Shown one piece after another: positions 45,168 through 58,491 of a stretch of DNA of 64,000 nt. The notes beneath the pieces are model-generated. The model ran no database searches. It worked only from the letters and a program-made list of their open reading frames with translations, and was not told the DNA's origin. Position numbers and translations under genes: made by a program. Positions within the stretch are counted from its first letter, which is position 1; every line of letters starts with the position of its first letter. Source of the stretch: Bacillus sp. BA3 (lineage in GTDB: Bacteria > Bacillota > Bacilli > Bacillales > DSM-1321); contig PIZR01000005.1 in the NCBI GenBank assembly GCA_002835675.1, positions 248,001-312,000 of the forward strand. Direction: 5' to 3'.

Positions 45168-46052
45168 ATGGCAATCACTGCACAATTAGTTAAAGAATTG
45201 CGTGAAAAAACTGGTGCCGGTATGATGGACTGTAAAAAGGCACTTGTACAAACAGAAGGCGATATGGAAAAGGCAATCGATTTCCTACGTGAAAAAGGAA
45301 TTGCAAAAGCTGCTAATAAAGGCGACCGTATTGCTGCTGAAGGTCTAACTTCAATCGTTGTGGAAGGAAACCAAGCGGTAATCCTTGAAGTGAACTCAGA
45401 AACTGATTTCGTTGCTAAAAACGAAGGATTCCAAACTCTTGTTAAAGAATTGGCTGGATTCCTTCTTGCTAACAAACCTGAAAGCGTTGAAGCAGCTCTT
45501 GAGCAAACTATGGAAAATGGAGTAAAAGTAGCAGATCATATCAATGCTGCAGTTGCTAAAATTGGGGAAAAATTAACTCTACGCCGTTTCCAAGTTGTTT
45601 CTAAAACAGATAACGACGCATTTGGTGCATACCTTCACATGGGTGGACGTATCAGCGTACTATCAGTTCTTGAAGGTACAACTGACGAAGAGGCAGCAAA
45701 AGGCGTTTCAATGCATATCGCTGCAATCAACCCTAAATATATCTCTCGCGACCAAGTAGATGCTAGCGAATTAGAACGCGAACGCGAAGTTCTTACTCAA
45801 CAAGCGCTTAATGAAGGCAAACCTGAAAAAATCGTTGCAAAAATGGTTGAAGGACGTATCAATAAATTCTACGAAGAAATCTGCGTAAACGAACAAGCTT
45901 TCGTTAAGAACCCAGATCAAAAAGTGGGACAATTCGTTGAATCAAAAGGCGGAAAAATCCTATCATTCGTTCGTTATGAAGTAGGGGAAGGTCTTGAAAA
46001 ACGTCAAGAAAACTTTGCTGAAGAAGTAATGAACCAAGTTAAAAAAGACTAA
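45168..46052 (+). CDS. tsf: Elongation factor Ts
   Basis: A 294-residue nucleotide exchange factor for EF-Tu. The N-terminal UBA-like domain has [20 protein letters not shown], followed by the TDFVAKNE motif ([12 protein letters not shown]) that contacts EF-Tu. Codon use is strongly biased like rpsB. The ATG at 45168 follows GAGGAGGAT at 45152-45160; the frame's upstream start at 45150 is inside that site. Confidence 0.98.
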   Translation: MAITAQLVKELREKTGAGMMDCKKALVQTEGDMEKAIDFLREKGIAKAANKGDRIAAEGLTSIVVEGNQAVILEVNSETDFVAKNEGFQTLVKELAGFLLANKPESVEAALEQTMENGVKVADHINAAVAKIGEKLTLRRFQVVSKTDNDAFGAYLHMGGRISVLSVLEGTTDEEAAKGVSMHIAAINPKYISRDQVDASELEREREVLTQQALNEGKPEKIVAKMVEGRINKFYEEICVNEQAFVKNPDQKVGQFVESKGGKILSFVRYEVGEGLEKRQENFAEEVMNQVKKD

Positions 46053-46072
46053 TTGTCAGATAATTAATAATG

Positions 46073-46100
46073 GGGAACACTCTGGTGTTCCCTATTTTTT
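46073..46100 (+). terminator. Terminator after tsf
   Basis: GGGAACAC (46073-46080), loop TCTG, GTGTTCCC (46085-46092), then TATTTTTT. Confidence 0.92.
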
Positions 46101-46177
46101 GAAATGTCATGAATTTTTGGTAGTATTGCAAGAAAGCATGATGAACGAATGAAAAGATTACATAGTTGGAGGTTCTC

Positions 46178-46900
46178 ATGAGTAACGCTAAATATAAACG
46201 TGTCGTTTTAAAACTAAGTGGCGAAGCATTAGCCGGTGAAGAAGGATTTGGAATTAACCCTGCAGTAATTAAATCTATTGCTGAACAAGTCAAGGAAGTG
46301 GCTGAGCTTGATGTAGAAGTGGCTGTTGTTGTCGGCGGCGGAAACATTTGGCGCGGGAAAATAGGCAGTGAAATGGGCATGGATCGTGCTAATGCCGATT
46401 ATATGGGGATGCTGGCTACAGTCATGAACTCATTGGCATTACAAGACAGCCTTGATCAGCTTGGAATTGAAACGCGCGTGCAAACTTCCATTGAGATGAG
46501 GCAAGTCGCTGAGCCATACATTAGACGCCGTGCTATCAGGCATCTAGAGAAAAAGAGAGTGGTGATTTTTGCAGCTGGTACAGGTAATCCATACTTCTCA
46601 ACGGATACCACTGCCGCCCTGCGTGCTGCTGAAATTGAAGCTGATGTCATCTTGATGGCGAAGAATAATGTGGATGGCGTATACAATGCAGATCCGGTTA
46701 AGGACAAAAATGCGGTGAAGTATGATAAACTTTCCTACCTTGATGTGATTAAAGAAGGGTTAGAAGTAATGGATTCAACTGCGTCCTCACTATGCATGGA
46801 CAATGATATTCCATTGATCGTCTTCTCGATCATGGAAAAAGGTAATATTAAACGGGCCGTATTAGGCGAAACGCTTGGTACTATTGTAAGGGGGAAATAA
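46178..46900 (+). CDS. pyrH: Uridylate kinase
   Basis: A 240-residue UMP kinase of the amino-acid-kinase fold. [20 protein letters not shown] is the N-terminal signature; [12 protein letters not shown] and [19 protein letters not shown] bind ATP and UMP. It makes UDP from UMP. The ATG at 46178 follows TTGGAGGTT at 46166-46174; the in-frame TTG at 46166 is part of that site. frr begins three bases after the stop. Confidence 0.98.
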   Translation: MSNAKYKRVVLKLSGEALAGEEGFGINPAVIKSIAEQVKEVAELDVEVAVVVGGGNIWRGKIGSEMGMDRANADYMGMLATVMNSLALQDSLDQLGIETRVQTSIEMRQVAEPYIRRRAIRHLEKKRVVIFAAGTGNPYFSTDTTAALRAAEIEADVILMAKNNVDGVYNADPVKDKNAVKYDKLSYLDVIKEGLEVMDSTASSLCMDNDIPLIVFSIMEKGNIKRAVLGETLGTIVRGK

Positions 46901-46903
46901 AAG

Positions 46904-47461
46904 ATGCCGAAACAAGTTATTTCGAATGCGAAAACGAAAATGGAAAAAGCCATTGGAGCGTACACACGTGAATTAGCAAGCATCCGTGCCGGAAGGGCAA
47001 ATGCCTCATTGCTTGATAGAATCTCGATCGATTATTATGGATCGCCGACACCAGTCAATCAGGTGGCAGGAATTTCTGTCCCGGAAGCTAGACTATTAGT
47101 CATTCAACCATATGATAAAACGGTTTTGGGTGAAATCGAAAAGGCGATTTTGAAATCAGACTTGGGATTAAATCCTTCTAATGATGGATCGGTCATCAGG
47201 ATTGCCATCCCAGCTCTAACGGAAGAGCGCAGAAAAGAGCTTGTGAAAGTCGTTAAAAAAGAAGCGGAAGAAGCGAAAATAGCTGTCCGTAATGTTCGTC
47301 GCGATGCTAATGATGATTTGAAAAAGCTTGAAAAAAGTGGTGAAATCACTGAAGATGATTTACGTGGCTATGCAGATGACATCCAAAAGATGACAGATGG
47401 CAACATCACGAAAATTGATGAAATTACAAAAGATAAAGAAAAAGAAATTATGGAAGTATAA
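46904..47461 (+). CDS. frr: Ribosome recycling factor
   Basis: A 185-residue RRF that with EF-G splits post-termination ribosomes. [20 protein letters not shown] (helix 1), the beta domain around [16 protein letters not shown] and [20 protein letters not shown] are conserved. AAGGGGGAAA at the end of pyrH is its ribosome binding site, so pyrH-frr form one unit. Confidence 0.98.
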   Translation: MPKQVISNAKTKMEKAIGAYTRELASIRAGRANASLLDRISIDYYGSPTPVNQVAGISVPEARLLVIQPYDKTVLGEIEKAILKSDLGLNPSNDGSVIRIAIPALTEERRKELVKVVKKEAEEAKIAVRNVRRDANDDLKKLEKSGEITEDDLRGYADDIQKMTDGNITKIDEITKDKEKEIMEV

Positions 47462-47860
47462 TTCCCACTGAAGAATTGATTAAATAAAGAGGGCCGAATC
47501 CATACTGGGTCATGTCTTGGTTCTAACATATAGGTGTGCTTAAAGGAGAAAACTGTTATAATAAGGTTTCTCCGATAATGATTACTCCTTGAGTTAGTAT
47601 GTTGCATGCAAACGTTGGAGGTGGTCCTTTTTTTGCATTTTTCATGGTAATCATAACCGGTTTTAGAAAAAAAGAAGTAATGATTTCTCCCTTTCTAGCT
47701 TCTAATGAAGAAATAATTTTCATATAAATAATATGAGAACCAGTTTTTTTTTGATATTATAATATAGATTCTTTTTAAGCGGCAGAAAGCTTGATATACA
47801 TAGTGCACGAAAACTTTGCCTTTGTAGAGAGATAAGTACAACCTGATGGGGGACTAACAT
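47462..47860 (+). other. Intergenic region frr-uppS
   Basis: A 399-base spacer with no credible gene. It contains an extended -10 element framed by an inverted repeat (47545-47573), a second TATAAT at 47758-47763 without a -35, and a GGTCCTTTTTTT stretch near 47624 with too short a stem to call a terminator. Confidence 0.5.
47545..47573 (+). promoter_or_regulatory. Extended -10 promoter inside an inverted repeat
   Basis: TGT-TATAAT at 47554-47562 is an extended -10 element. GGAGAAA (47545-47551) and TTTCTCC (47567-47573) frame it symmetrically. No good -35 is present. It is a plausible promoter for uppS-cdsA with a possible operator. Confidence 0.4.
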
Positions 47861-48634
47861 ATGTATTCACTTTGGAAGCGTTTCGTTAAAAAAGATGCTT
47901 CTTCCGATGTAACAAATAGGATTCAGCATATTAAACAGTTTGATGTTCCTCAGCATATCGCCATCATTATGGATGGAAACGGCCGTTGGGCCAAAAAGCG
48001 TGCATTGCCACGTGTGGCGGGTCATCATGAAGGAATGAAAACCGTTCGTAGAATTACGAAAGTTGCCAATAAATTAGGGGTCAAAACTTTGACAGTCTAT
48101 GCGTTTTCCACTGAAAATTGGAAACGTCCGAAAAGTGAAGTCGACTTTTTGATGAAGCTTCCCCAGGAATTTCTGGGGACATTTTTACCAGAGCTCATTT
48201 CAGAAAATGTAAGAGTTGAAACGATAGGGGACTTGTCACTCATTCCGTCACATACTCAAGGTGCCGTTAAACGGGCCATGGAGGACACGAAAGACAATGA
48301 TGGGATGATTCTGAATTTTGCCCTGAACTATGGAAGCCGTGGGGAGATTGTATCTGCAGTGAATAGCATCATTGAAGATGCTAAGAATGGTATAATAAAG
48401 GAAAATGTAACTGAGGAAATGCTATCCAGTTACCTGATGACCAAACATTTGTCGGATCCTGATTTACTGATCCGTACAAGCGGTGAAATCCGTTTAAGTA
48501 ATTTCATGCTTTGGCAGTCGGCTTATACTGAGCTGTGGTTTACTGAGGTGCTATGGCCGGATTTTAGTGAAGAGCATTTATTGCAGGCAGTTGAGGAGTA
48601 TCAAAAGCGTTCACGAAGATTCGGTGGCGTTTAA
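47861..48634 (+). CDS. uppS: Undecaprenyl diphosphate synthase
   Basis: A 257-residue cis-prenyltransferase that makes the C55 lipid carrier precursor for cell wall synthesis. The diphosphate-binding Asp38 lies in HIAIIMDGNGRWAKKR; YAFSTENWKRPKSEVDFLM and DLLIRTSGEIRLSNFMLWQS are also diagnostic. The ATG at 47861 follows ATGGGGGAC at 47845-47853. cdsA starts 25 bases after the stop. Confidence 0.97.
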   Translation: MYSLWKRFVKKDASSDVTNRIQHIKQFDVPQHIAIIMDGNGRWAKKRALPRVAGHHEGMKTVRRITKVANKLGVKTLTVYAFSTENWKRPKSEVDFLMKLPQEFLGTFLPELISENVRVETIGDLSLIPSHTQGAVKRAMEDTKDNDGMILNFALNYGSRGEIVSAVNSIIEDAKNGIIKENVTEEMLSSYLMTKHLSDPDLLIRTSGEIRLSNFMLWQSAYTELWFTEVLWPDFSEEHLLQAVEEYQKRSRRFGGV

Positions 48635-48659
48635 TGTAGAAGGCGAGGAAAATGGAATA

Positions 48660-49457
48660 ATGAAACAACGAATTATTACGGCGGTCGTAGTTGCCGCTAT
48701 CTTCATTCCACTAGTCATTTTAGGGGGCAATCCCTTTTTACTGACGGTATATCTGTTAGGGTCAATTGGTTTGTATGAACTGATGAAAATGAAAAAGTTA
48801 CGTGTACTGTCTTTTGAAGCATTTCTTTCCTACATATTATTGTGGGTGCTTTTATTGCCTAATGAGCATACTGCTTTTTTAGCAGAAATAAATTACGATA
48901 AAGTTCAAGTCTTCTTAATCGGGGTTTTGCTGCTATTGCTTTATACAGTCGTTTCAAAAAACCGTTTTACTTTTGATGACGCAGGCTTTCTAGTGATTTC
49001 AATCCTATACTTGGGGATAGGCTTCTATTACCTATTTGAAACACGTGACTCATTGGGGTTGGGGCTGATCTATATCCTGCTTACCCTATTTACGATCTGG
49101 GCAACCGATTCCGGGGCATACTTCATAGGTAAATCACTTGGTAAAAGAAAGCTATGGCCAGAAATAAGTCCAAACAAGACGGTGGAAGGGTTTATCGGCG
49201 GGTTATTTTCCGCGATGGTAGTGGGGGTTCTATTTTACGCCTTCTCCAGCCTGGATTACACGTTATTACAATTATTATTGATTTCATTAATCATTGGGGT
49301 ATTCGGCCAATTGGGCGATCTCGTCCAATCGGCGTATAAACGTCATTATGGCGTCAAGGATTCAGGAACGCTTCTCCCGGGACATGGTGGGATTTTGGAC
49401 AGGCTTGATAGCGTGATATTCATTTTACCGATTCTGCATTTATTGCACGTTTTATAA
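48660..49457 (+). CDS. cdsA: Phosphatidate cytidylyltransferase
   Basis: A 265-residue integral membrane enzyme that makes CDP-diacylglycerol from phosphatidate and CTP. Seven to eight hydrophobic segments are visible; the C-terminal signature SAYKRHYGVKDSGTLLPGHG followed by GILDRLDS is complete. The ATG at 48660 gives MKQRIITAVVVAAIFIPLV and follows GGCGAGGAAA; the frame extends upstream to 48567 within uppS, which is not used. Confidence 0.97.
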   Translation: MKQRIITAVVVAAIFIPLVILGGNPFLLTVYLLGSIGLYELMKMKKLRVLSFEAFLSYILLWVLLLPNEHTAFLAEINYDKVQVFLIGVLLLLLYTVVSKNRFTFDDAGFLVISILYLGIGFYYLFETRDSLGLGLIYILLTLFTIWATDSGAYFIGKSLGKRKLWPEISPNKTVEGFIGGLFSAMVVGVLFYAFSSLDYTLLQLLLISLIIGVFGQLGDLVQSAYKRHYGVKDSGTLLPGHGGILDRLDSVIFILPILHLLHVL

Positions 49458-49500
49458 TATAAATATAGGCAAGTGTTATCTGAATTAGGAGATGAACAAT

Positions 49501-50661
49501 TTGAAAAATATCAGCCTTTTGGGCGCGACAGGATCGATTGGTCAACAAACAGCGGATGTAGTAAGGTCCCATCCAGATCAATTCAAGATCGTGGCGCTTT
49601 CTGCTGGAAAGAATATAGAATTGGTCAGGACTTATATAAAAGAGTTTGAACCGAAACTGGTTTCAGTCCAGACGGAAGAAGATTATCATGTTTTGAAAAG
49701 TGAATTCTCCAGCCGCAAAGATATCGAGTTCATGTATGGGGATGAGGGTTTGACTGCTGTTGCCGTTTATGGTCAAGCGACGATATTGGTCAATGCTGTA
49801 ATCGGAAGCGTGGGTCTATATCCTACACTTCAAGCAATAAAGGCTAAAAAGGATATTGCGATCGCCAACAAGGAGACTTTGGTGACGGCAGGTCATTTGG
49901 TCATAAGTGAAGCAAAAAAAGCGGGGGTTAGACTGCTGCCGGTTGACAGTGAGCATTCCGCTATTTTTCAGGCATTGCAAGGTGAAAAGGAAAAAAATAT
50001 AGAACGACTTGTCATTACTGCTTCAGGAGGCAGTTTTCGAGATCGAACCAGGGAAGAATTGAAGGATGTAACGGTGGAAGAGGCATTGAACCATCCGAAC
50101 TGGTCAATGGGAGCCAAAATCACGATCGATTCGGCATCGATGATGAATAAAGGATTGGAAGTAATTGAGGCCCACTGGCTATTCGATCTCCCCTACGATA
50201 AAATTGATGTATTGCTACATAAGGAGAGCATCATCCATTCCATGGTTGAGTTTCATGACTCCAGCGTGATAGCACAACTGGGGACACCGGATATGAGGGT
50301 GCCTATACAATATGCGCTTACTTATCCAGACCGTATTCCGCTGGCAGGGCGCAAACGGCTTAACCTTGCTGAAGCAGGCAAACTGCATTTTAGCGATATG
50401 GATTTCACCAGATATCCTTGTTTGCAATTCGCTTATAAAGCGGGTAAAATGGGCGGAACGATGACTACTGTGCTGAATGCCGCCAATGAAGCCGCAGTAT
50501 CTGCATTCTTATCTGGAAAGGTAACCTTCCTTGATATTGAAACATTGATTGAAAAAGCGCTGAATCAGCATTCCGTCATAGCCCTTCCAGATTTAGAAAC
50601 GATTCAGGAAGTCGATCATATGACAAGGCAGTATATAGAATCTTTAGTGAAAGATAGGTGA
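49501..50661 (+). CDS. dxr: 1-deoxy-D-xylulose 5-phosphate reductoisomerase
   Basis: A 386-residue enzyme of the MEP isoprenoid pathway that makes MEP from DXP with [21 protein letters not shown] is the NADPH-binding site; [18 protein letters not shown] and [16 protein letters not shown] form the metal and substrate site. TTG at 49501 is chosen: AGGAG at 49487-49491 is then nine bases away and the N terminus [12 protein letters not shown] matches B. subtilis; the ATG at 49492 directly touches the site. rseP begins eight bases after the stop. Confidence 0.97.
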   Translation: MKNISLLGATGSIGQQTADVVRSHPDQFKIVALSAGKNIELVRTYIKEFEPKLVSVQTEEDYHVLKSEFSSRKDIEFMYGDEGLTAVAVYGQATILVNAVIGSVGLYPTLQAIKAKKDIAIANKETLVTAGHLVISEAKKAGVRLLPVDSEHSAIFQALQGEKEKNIERLVITASGGSFRDRTREELKDVTVEEALNHPNWSMGAKITIDSASMMNKGLEVIEAHWLFDLPYDKIDVLLHKESIIHSMVEFHDSSVIAQLGTPDMRVPIQYALTYPDRIPLAGRKRLNLAEAGKLHFSDMDFTRYPCLQFAYKAGKMGGTMTTVLNAANEAAVSAFLSGKVTFLDIETLIEKALNQHSVIALPDLETIQEVDHMTRQYIESLVKDR

Positions 50662-50668
50662 CCGGAAC

Positions 50669-51937
50669 ATGCAGACTTTAGAAACGATTATAGCGTTCAT
50701 CATCATTTTTGGAGCTCTAGTATTTTTCCATGAGCTTGGGCACTTAGTGTTTGCTAAGCGAGCAGGAATTTTATGCCGTGAGTTCGCAATCGGTTTCGGG
50801 CCAAAAGTATTCACATATAAAAAGAAGGAAACCGTTTATACCATTCGATTGCTTCCTCTTGGCGGGTACGTCCGTATGGCTGGTGAAGATGCAGAGAATA
50901 TAGAATTGAAGCCCGGCTATCGAGTGGGATTAATGTTTGATAATGAAGAGAATGTTACAAAAATCATTTTGAACAATAAAGATAAATATCCTGATATTCG
51001 TCTTGTGGAAGTTGAAGTGATCGACCTTGATCATAAACTGATCCTTACTGGTTATGAAGAGGGTGAGGAAGAAACATTAAAAACGTTTGCCATTCATAAA
51101 GAAGCGGTGATTGTTGAAAATGGTGTAGAGAACCAGATAGCTCCTTTTGACCGGCAATTTGCCTCAAAGTCGCTTGGGCACCGTTTTCTAACGATTGTAG
51201 CTGGACCGGCAATGAATTTCGTTTTGGCTTTTGTCATTTTTGTATTGATCGGCCTGTTTCAAGGAGTCGTGGTGGATGAAGCGAAACTTGGTGAATTGAC
51301 ACCGGACGGCTCGGCAGTAAATGCCGGTTTAAAATCGGGGGATGTCATTCAATCCATAGAAGGGACGGAAGTCTCCACTTGGGGAGATGTTCAGGAAAGC
51401 ATTCAAAAGAACCCTGGGCAAGAGATCGAGTTCGTCGTTGATAGGGACGGGAAAACATTAGAAGTTCCGGTTGTTCCGCAAGAAGTGGAGAGGGAAGGGA
51501 AGAAAATCGGGATTATCGGTGTCTACCCTCCAGTTGAAAAAGCACCGATTAAAGCTATACAATATGGTTTTACAGAAACGTATTTTTGGACAAAACAAAT
51601 CTTCATCATCCTTGGTGACCTCGTAACGGGTGGGTTTACGATCGACAGTTTATCTGGTCCTGTAGGAATATATAAATCAACTGAGGAAGTGGCGAAACAA
51701 GGTTTATTCACGTTAATGAAATGGGCAGGACTGCTCAGCATTAACCTGGGAATCATGAACCTGCTTCCGCTACCGGCATTGGATGGAGGAAGACTGTTAT
51801 TCTTTGTGGTCGAATTCTTGAGAGGGAAACCGATCGATCGTCAAAAAGAAGGAATGGTCCACTTCATCGGCTTTGCTTTGTTGATGTTATTGATGATTGT
51901 CGTTACCTGGAATGACATCCAGCGCTTCTTCCTGTAA
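50669..51937 (+). CDS. rseP: Site-2 intramembrane metalloprotease RasP/RseP
   Basis: A 422-residue membrane protease that cuts anti-sigma factors and signal peptide remnants in the membrane. The zinc motif HELGH is at residues 21-25, in the first helix; one PDZ domain spans about 205-285 (AKLGELTPDGSAVNAGLKSG); the second active-site motif is NLLPLPALDGGRLLFF near the C terminus. B. subtilis calls it RasP (YluC). The dxr-rseP order and eight-base gap suggest co-transcription. Confidence 0.97.
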   Translation: MQTLETIIAFIIIFGALVFFHELGHLVFAKRAGILCREFAIGFGPKVFTYKKKETVYTIRLLPLGGYVRMAGEDAENIELKPGYRVGLMFDNEENVTKIILNNKDKYPDIRLVEVEVIDLDHKLILTGYEEGEEETLKTFAIHKEAVIVENGVENQIAPFDRQFASKSLGHRFLTIVAGPAMNFVLAFVIFVLIGLFQGVVVDEAKLGELTPDGSAVNAGLKSGDVIQSIEGTEVSTWGDVQESIQKNPGQEIEFVVDRDGKTLEVPVVPQEVEREGKKIGIIGVYPPVEKAPIKAIQYGFTETYFWTKQIFIILGDLVTGGFTIDSLSGPVGIYKSTEEVAKQGLFTLMKWAGLLSINLGIMNLLPLPALDGGRLLFFVVEFLRGKPIDRQKEGMVHFIGFALLMLLMIVVTWNDIQRFFL

Positions 51938-51961
51938 GACATGTTTGGATAACGCAAAACA

Positions 51962-51991
51962 GGCCAGCAGAATTATCTGTTGGCCGTTTTC
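51962..51991 (+). terminator. Terminator after rseP
   Basis: GGCCAGCAG (51962-51970) pairs with CTGTTGGCC (51977-51985) with one G-U pair, followed by GTTTTCTT. Confidence 0.8.
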
Positions 51992-52037
51992 TTATCTGAA
52001 GGATTTCCTAGTTTTTTAACCGTTTTCGGGAAATTGT

Positions 52038-52066
52038 TTGTTTTCTAGGGAAATCGTAAGTATAAT
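52038..52066 (+). promoter_or_regulatory. SigA-type promoter for proS
   Basis: TTGTTT (52038-52043), 17-base spacer, perfect TATAAT (52061-52066). The leader to proS is about 130 bases. I see no T-box element (no TGGNACCGCG-type antiterminator). Confidence 0.7.
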
Positions 52067-52191
52067 CGAGAATGAGTATATTAAATTAGCTTTTCTGAAT
52101 AACGCGGAAAGTCTTTTTTGTATGAAATGACCGTATTAATGTTGCGGTATTAAATTTACCGTAGCTGCAAGTAATTTATAGGAAATATTGA

Positions 52192-53904
<1,713 letters not shown>

Positions 53905-53922
53905 TATAAAAATAGGGGAATT

Positions 53923-53956
53923 AGGCATCATTCAATTGGATGATGCCTTTCCTTTT
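53923..53956 (+). terminator. Terminator after proS
   Basis: AGGCATCAT (53923-53931) and ATGATGCCT (53940-53948) form a perfect nine-base stem, followed by TTCCTTTT. Confidence 0.82.
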
Positions 53957-53990
53957 CATGGATTTGGATACTAGTGAAACATTCATGATA

Positions 53991-53999
53991 TGTTATAAT
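53991..53999 (+). promoter_or_regulatory. Extended -10 promoter for polC
   Basis: TGT-TATAAT at 53991-53999, directly after the proS terminator and 70 bases before polC. No good -35 at 16-18 bases. Confidence 0.45.
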
Positions 54000-54069
54000 A
54001 GCCTCTGATATCAAAACGAAAATGATAGTGAATAATATCTAAAGAGATAGAAGATAGGGGAGAGAGGGA

Positions 54070-57000
54070 ATGGATCAAAATCCAAATAGCGGTAGAGAGA
54101 GATTTCAACTCTTGCTCCAGCAAATGGACTTGACTGAGGATGCCTTTGTGAATTATTTCATAGGTGCCGAAATTGATAAACTCTCGATCGAGAGGGAGTC
54201 CAAAACATGGCATTTTGCCTTTAATATACCTGCATTAATTCCTTGCAGTGTTCATACAAGACTTGCTACTCATCTAGCAAGTACGTTTTCCCATATTGCA
54301 AAGGTCACATTCAACTTGAATGTGGCCGATCCGCAGGTGACGGAACAATTGGTGATAGAGTATTGGAAAAACTGCATTGGCGAGCTTGAAGGCATGTCTC
54401 CAGCACTGTTATCACTTCTGAATGAACAAGTGCCAACGGTGAATGGATATAAGCTTATCGTAAGCGCCCGAAATGATACGGAGGCTGGTCAGTTAAAACG
54501 CAAATACTCCGGCATCATTTCGAATATCTACCAAACATTCGGTTTTCCTCCGTTGACACTTGAAGCGGAAGTGAAGGAAACGGTTTCGAATCCTGATTAC
54601 CAGAAGTTTTTAGAAGAGAAACAAAAGGAAGACGCGGAAAAGGGACTTGCCGCCCTAGTGGAAATGCAGAAGAAAGAATCGGAAAAAGGCGGCGACGATG
54701 GCGTCTACGAAGGACCGGTTAAAATTGGCTATACGATTAAAGAAGATGCGGATTTCCGCAGAATCGAACAGATTATCGATGAAGAGCGCAGGATTGCCAT
54801 CGAAGGCTTCGTATTTGATGCAGAAGTGCGTGAGTTACGCAGCGGACGAAGCCTGCTGACCTTTAAAGTCACCGATTATACGAGCTCGATATTGGTCAAA
54901 ATGTTTTCGCGTGATAAAGAAGATGCGGCCATACTTGCCCGAGTGAAAAAAGGGATGTGGGTACGTGCCCAAGGCAGCATTCAAAATGATACATTCGTAC
55001 GTGACCTTGTAATGATCGCAAATGATATAAATGAAATTTCTAAACAAGGACGGCAGGATAAGGCTCCAGAAGGGGAAAAGCGTGTCGAACTGCATATGCA
55101 TACCCCAATGAGCTCGATGGATGCAGTGACACCTACTTCTGCGCTTGTTGCCCAGGCTGCAAAGTGGGGACATAAGGCTGTGGCCATTACAGATCATGCG
55201 GGAGCACAATCATTTCCTGAAGCTTATAGTGCCGGGAAAAAGAATGGTATCAAAATCCTTTATGGCGTAGAAGTGAATCTTGTAAATGATGGTGTACCAA
55301 TTGTTTATAATGAGGCGCATATCGCTTTGGCAGATGCCACCTATGTTGTGTTTGACGTAGAGACGACAGGCCTGTCAGCTGTTTATGATACGATCATTGA
55401 ATTTGCTGCAGTGAAAATTCGTGACGGTGACATCATTGATCGATTCGAGTCATTTGCGAATCCGCATCACCCACTATCCAATACGACGATAGAATTGACT
55501 GGAATCACTGATGATCTTGTACAAAATGCTCCAGAAGTCTCGGAAGTACTGGAAAAGTTCAAGGACTGGGCAGGCGATGCGATCCTGGTTGCCCACAACG
55601 CAGCCTTCGATATGGGCTTTTTGAATATAGGTTATAAAAACTTGGGTTATCCTAAAGCTTCCAATCCAGTTCTTGATACATTGGAACTTGCCCGTTTCCT
55701 ATATCCAGAGTTTAAAAATCACCGGTTAAATACATTATGTAAAAAGTTCGATATTGATTTGACCCAGCATCATAGGGCCATTTATGACGCCGAAGCTACT
55801 GGTTACCTTATGCTGAAGATGCTGAAGGATGCAATGGAAAAGGAGATTACCCATCATGATCAACTTAATGACAATATGGGTAAAGGAAATGCTTATCAGC
55901 GTTCTCGGCCGTCACATTGTACACTGATCGCGCAAACACAGGCTGGGTTAAAAAACCTATTCAAATTAATTTCAATATCACACATCGATTATTTCTATCG
56001 TGTGCCCCGGTTACCGCGCTCACAACTTAAAAAGTATCGTGAAGGAATCTTGGTGGGATCGGGTTGCGATAAAGGGGAAGTTTTTGAAGGGATGATGCAG
56101 AAGGGTTTTGAGGAAGTCGTCGATATCGCCGAATTCTACGATTATCTTGAAATTCATCCGAAGGAAGTGTATCAGCATTTGATTGAGCTTGAATATGTAC
56201 GGGATGATAAATCATTAGAAACGATCATCTCCAATATCGTCAAGCTTGGTGAAAAATTGGATAAGCCAGTCGTAGCCACGGGAAATGTGCATTATTTGGA
56301 GCCTAATGATAAAATTTACCGCAAAATCCTTGTGAATTCACAAGGCGGCGCCAATCCGCTGAATCGTCATAAGCTGCCTGACGTACATTTTCGGACAACA
56401 GATGAAATGCTGCGGGAATTCTCCTTCCTCGGTTCCGAGAAAGCCAAAGAGGTCGTGGTGACCAACACGAATAAAATCGCTGATATGATTGAAGAAATCA
56501 AGCCAATCAAGGATGAGCTATACACACCTAAAATTGAAGGTGCAGATGAAGAGATGCGTGAAATGAGTTATGGCATGGCAAGGAAGATTTATGGAGAGAA
56601 CCTGCCTGAAATCGTGGAAGCCCGTCTTGAAAAAGAATTGAAAAGCATCATTGGCCACGGTTTTGCCGTTATTTATTTAATTTCTCACAAACTTGTTAAA
56701 AAATCATTGAATGATGGTTATCTAGTTGGTTCAAGGGGATCGGTTGGATCATCTTTCGTTGCCACCATGACTGAAATTACAGAGGTAAATCCGCTTCCGC
56801 CGCATTATGTATGTCCGGAGTGCAAGAAATCCGAATTCTTCAATGACGGTTCTGTAGGTTCCGGGTTTGACCTGCCCGATAAAGACTGTCCCGATTGCGG
56901 CATTGCTTATACAAAAGACGGGCATGATATCCCGTTTGAAACTTTCCTTGGGTTTAAAGGGGATAAGGTTCCCGATATCGACTTGAACTTCTCCGGTGAA

Positions 57001-58392
57001 TATCAGCCGAAGGCCCATAACTATACGAAGGTCTTATTCGGTGAAGAATATGTATATCGTGCAGGGACGATTGGTACGGTCGCCGAAAAAACGGCTTATG
57101 GATATGTAAAGGGGTATTCCTCCGATAATAACATCCATATGCGTGGAGCCGAGACTGATCGCCTTGTTGCCGGCTGTACTGGTGTGAAACGGACGACAGG
57201 ACAGCATCCTGGCGGAATCATCGTTGTTCCGGATTATATGGATATCTATGATTTCACACCTATTCAGTTCCCTGCGGATGACAGGAATTCCGAGTGGAAA
57301 ACTACTCACTTTGATTTCCATTCCATTCACGATAATATTTTGAAACTTGATATACTTGGACACGATGATCCGACTGTAATCCGGATGCTTCAAGATTTAA
57401 GCGGCATCGATCCAAAGACCGTTCCTACCGATGATCCGGAAGTAATGAAAATATTCAGCAGCACTGAATCTTTAGGAGTTACCGAGGAACAGATCATGTG
57501 TAAAACGGGTACGCTTGGCATCCCGGAATTTGGTACGCGTTTTGTCCGGCAAATGCTTGAAGATACGAAACCTACGACATTTTCCGAACTTGTTCAGATT
57601 TCAGGGCTTTCCCACGGTACGGATGTATGGCTGAGCAATGCACAGGAACTGATTCACAACCGGATATGTACACTAAGTGAGGTTATAGGCTGCCGGGATG
57701 ATATTATGGTCTATTTGATTTATCAAGGTCTTGATCCTTCCCTGGCGTTTAAAATCATGGAATCTGTTCGTAAAGGGAAAGGGCTCTCTGAGGAATTCGA
57801 AGAGGAAATGAGGAAAAATGAGGTACCGGAATGGTATATCGATTCATGTAAGAAGATTAAATACATGTTCCCGAAAGCCCATGCTGCAGCTTACGTCTTG
57901 ATGGCTGTCCGGATTGCCTACTTTAAAGTCCATCTGCCTTTATTGTATTATGCAGCCTATTTCACAGTGCGTGCCGATGATTTTGAAATCGACGCCATGA
58001 CACGGGGATCGCAGGCCATCAAAGCAAAAATGGAAGAAATCATGGTAAAGGGATTGGATGCATCCACCAAGGAAAAGAATACATTGACGGTTCTCGAACT
58101 TGCTTTGGAAATGTGTGAACGCGGATATTCCTTCGCTAAAGTTGACTTGTACAAATCCAGTGCAGATCAATTCTTAATTGAAGGAAATACTTTGATACCG
58201 CCTTTCAATTCGATACCGGGTCTTGGGACGAATGCGGCGATCAATATTGTCAATGCACGGAAAAATGGCGAATTCCTCTCCAAAGAAGATCTTCAGCAAC
58301 GTGGGAAGGTTTCGAAGACCATCCTTGAATACCTTGATAAACAAGGCTGTCTGGAATCATTGCCTGAACAAAATCAGTTATCATTATTTTAA
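54070..58392 (+). CDS. polC: DNA polymerase III PolC (Gram-positive type)
   Basis: The 1440-residue replicative polymerase of Firmicutes, close to the 1437 of B. subtilis. Domain order: N-terminal region (1-~215), OB fold (~240-320), PHP domain starting at [12 protein letters not shown] (~341) that is split by a DnaQ-type 3'-5' exonuclease ([20 protein letters not shown] at ~427), and the polymerase core. A four-cysteine zinc module lies at ~914-945 ([10 protein letters not shown] and CPDCGIAY), and the metal-binding acids are in [15 protein letters not shown] (~966). The tail ends in QLSLF, a likely beta-clamp-binding motif. GGGGAGAGAGGGA precedes the ATG. Confidence 0.99.
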   Translation: MDQNPNSGRERFQLLLQQMDLTEDAFVNYFIGAEIDKLSIERESKTWHFAFNIPALIPCSVHTRLATHLASTFSHIAKVTFNLNVADPQVTEQLVIEYWKNCIGELEGMSPALLSLLNEQVPTVNGYKLIVSARNDTEAGQLKRKYSGIISNIYQTFGFPPLTLEAEVKETVSNPDYQKFLEEKQKEDAEKGLAALVEMQKKESEKGGDDGVYEGPVKIGYTIKEDADFRRIEQIIDEERRIAIEGFVFDAEVRELRSGRSLLTFKVTDYTSSILVKMFSRDKEDAAILARVKKGMWVRAQGSIQNDTFVRDLVMIANDINEISKQGRQDKAPEGEKRVELHMHTPMSSMDAVTPTSALVAQAAKWGHKAVAITDHAGAQSFPEAYSAGKKNGIKILYGVEVNLVNDGVPIVYNEAHIALADATYVVFDVETTGLSAVYDTIIEFAAVKIRDGDIIDRFESFANPHHPLSNTTIELTGITDDLVQNAPEVSEVLEKFKDWAGDAILVAHNAAFDMGFLNIGYKNLGYPKASNPVLDTLELARFLYPEFKNHRLNTLCKKFDIDLTQHHRAIYDAEATGYLMLKMLKDAMEKEITHHDQLNDNMGKGNAYQRSRPSHCTLIAQTQAGLKNLFKLISISHIDYFYRVPRLPRSQLKKYREGILVGSGCDKGEVFEGMMQKGFEEVVDIAEFYDYLEIHPKEVYQHLIELEYVRDDKSLETIISNIVKLGEKLDKPVVATGNVHYLEPNDKIYRKILVNSQGGANPLNRHKLPDVHFRTTDEMLREFSFLGSEKAKEVVVTNTNKIADMIEEIKPIKDELYTPKIEGADEEMREMSYGMARKIYGENLPEIVEARLEKELKSIIGHGFAVIYLISHKLVKKSLNDGYLVGSRGSVGSSFVATMTEITEVNPLPPHYVCPECKKSEFFNDGSVGSGFDLPDKDCPDCGIAYTKDGHDIPFETFLGFKGDKVPDIDLNFSGEYQPKAHNYTKVLFGEEYVYRAGTIGTVAEKTAYGYVKGYSSDNNIHMRGAETDRLVAGCTGVKRTTGQHPGGIIVVPDYMDIYDFTPIQFPADDRNSEWKTTHFDFHSIHDNILKLDILGHDDPTVIRMLQDLSGIDPKTVPTDDPEVMKIFSSTESLGVTEEQIMCKTGTLGIPEFGTRFVRQMLEDTKPTTFSELVQISGLSHGTDVWLSNAQELIHNRICTLSEVIGCRDDIMVYLIYQGLDPSLAFKIMESVRKGKGLSEEFEEEMRKNEVPEWYIDSCKKIKYMFPKAHAAAYVLMAVRIAYFKVHLPLLYYAAYFTVRADDFEIDAMTRGSQAIKAKMEEIMVKGLDASTKEKNTLTVLELALEMCERGYSFAKVDLYKSSADQFLIEGNTLIPPFNSIPGLGTNAAINIVNARKNGEFLSKEDLQQRGKVSKTILEYLDKQGCLESLPEQNQLSLF

Positions 58393-58433
58393 AGGGGAAA
58401 CTGATTTCAAAAAGGAAGAAACAGACATGATAT

Positions 58434-58462
58434 TTGCATAAATATCTTGATTATGGTATATT
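58434..58462 (+). promoter_or_regulatory. Extended -10 promoter for the rimP-nusA-infB operon
   Basis: TTGCAT (58434-58439), 17-base spacer ending in TGG, and TATATT (58457-58462). The start would be about 58469, placing the 58492-58517 stem-loop inside the leader. Confidence 0.5.
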
Positions 58463-58491
58463 TTTATTGGAAATACTAAGAGGAACCAATG

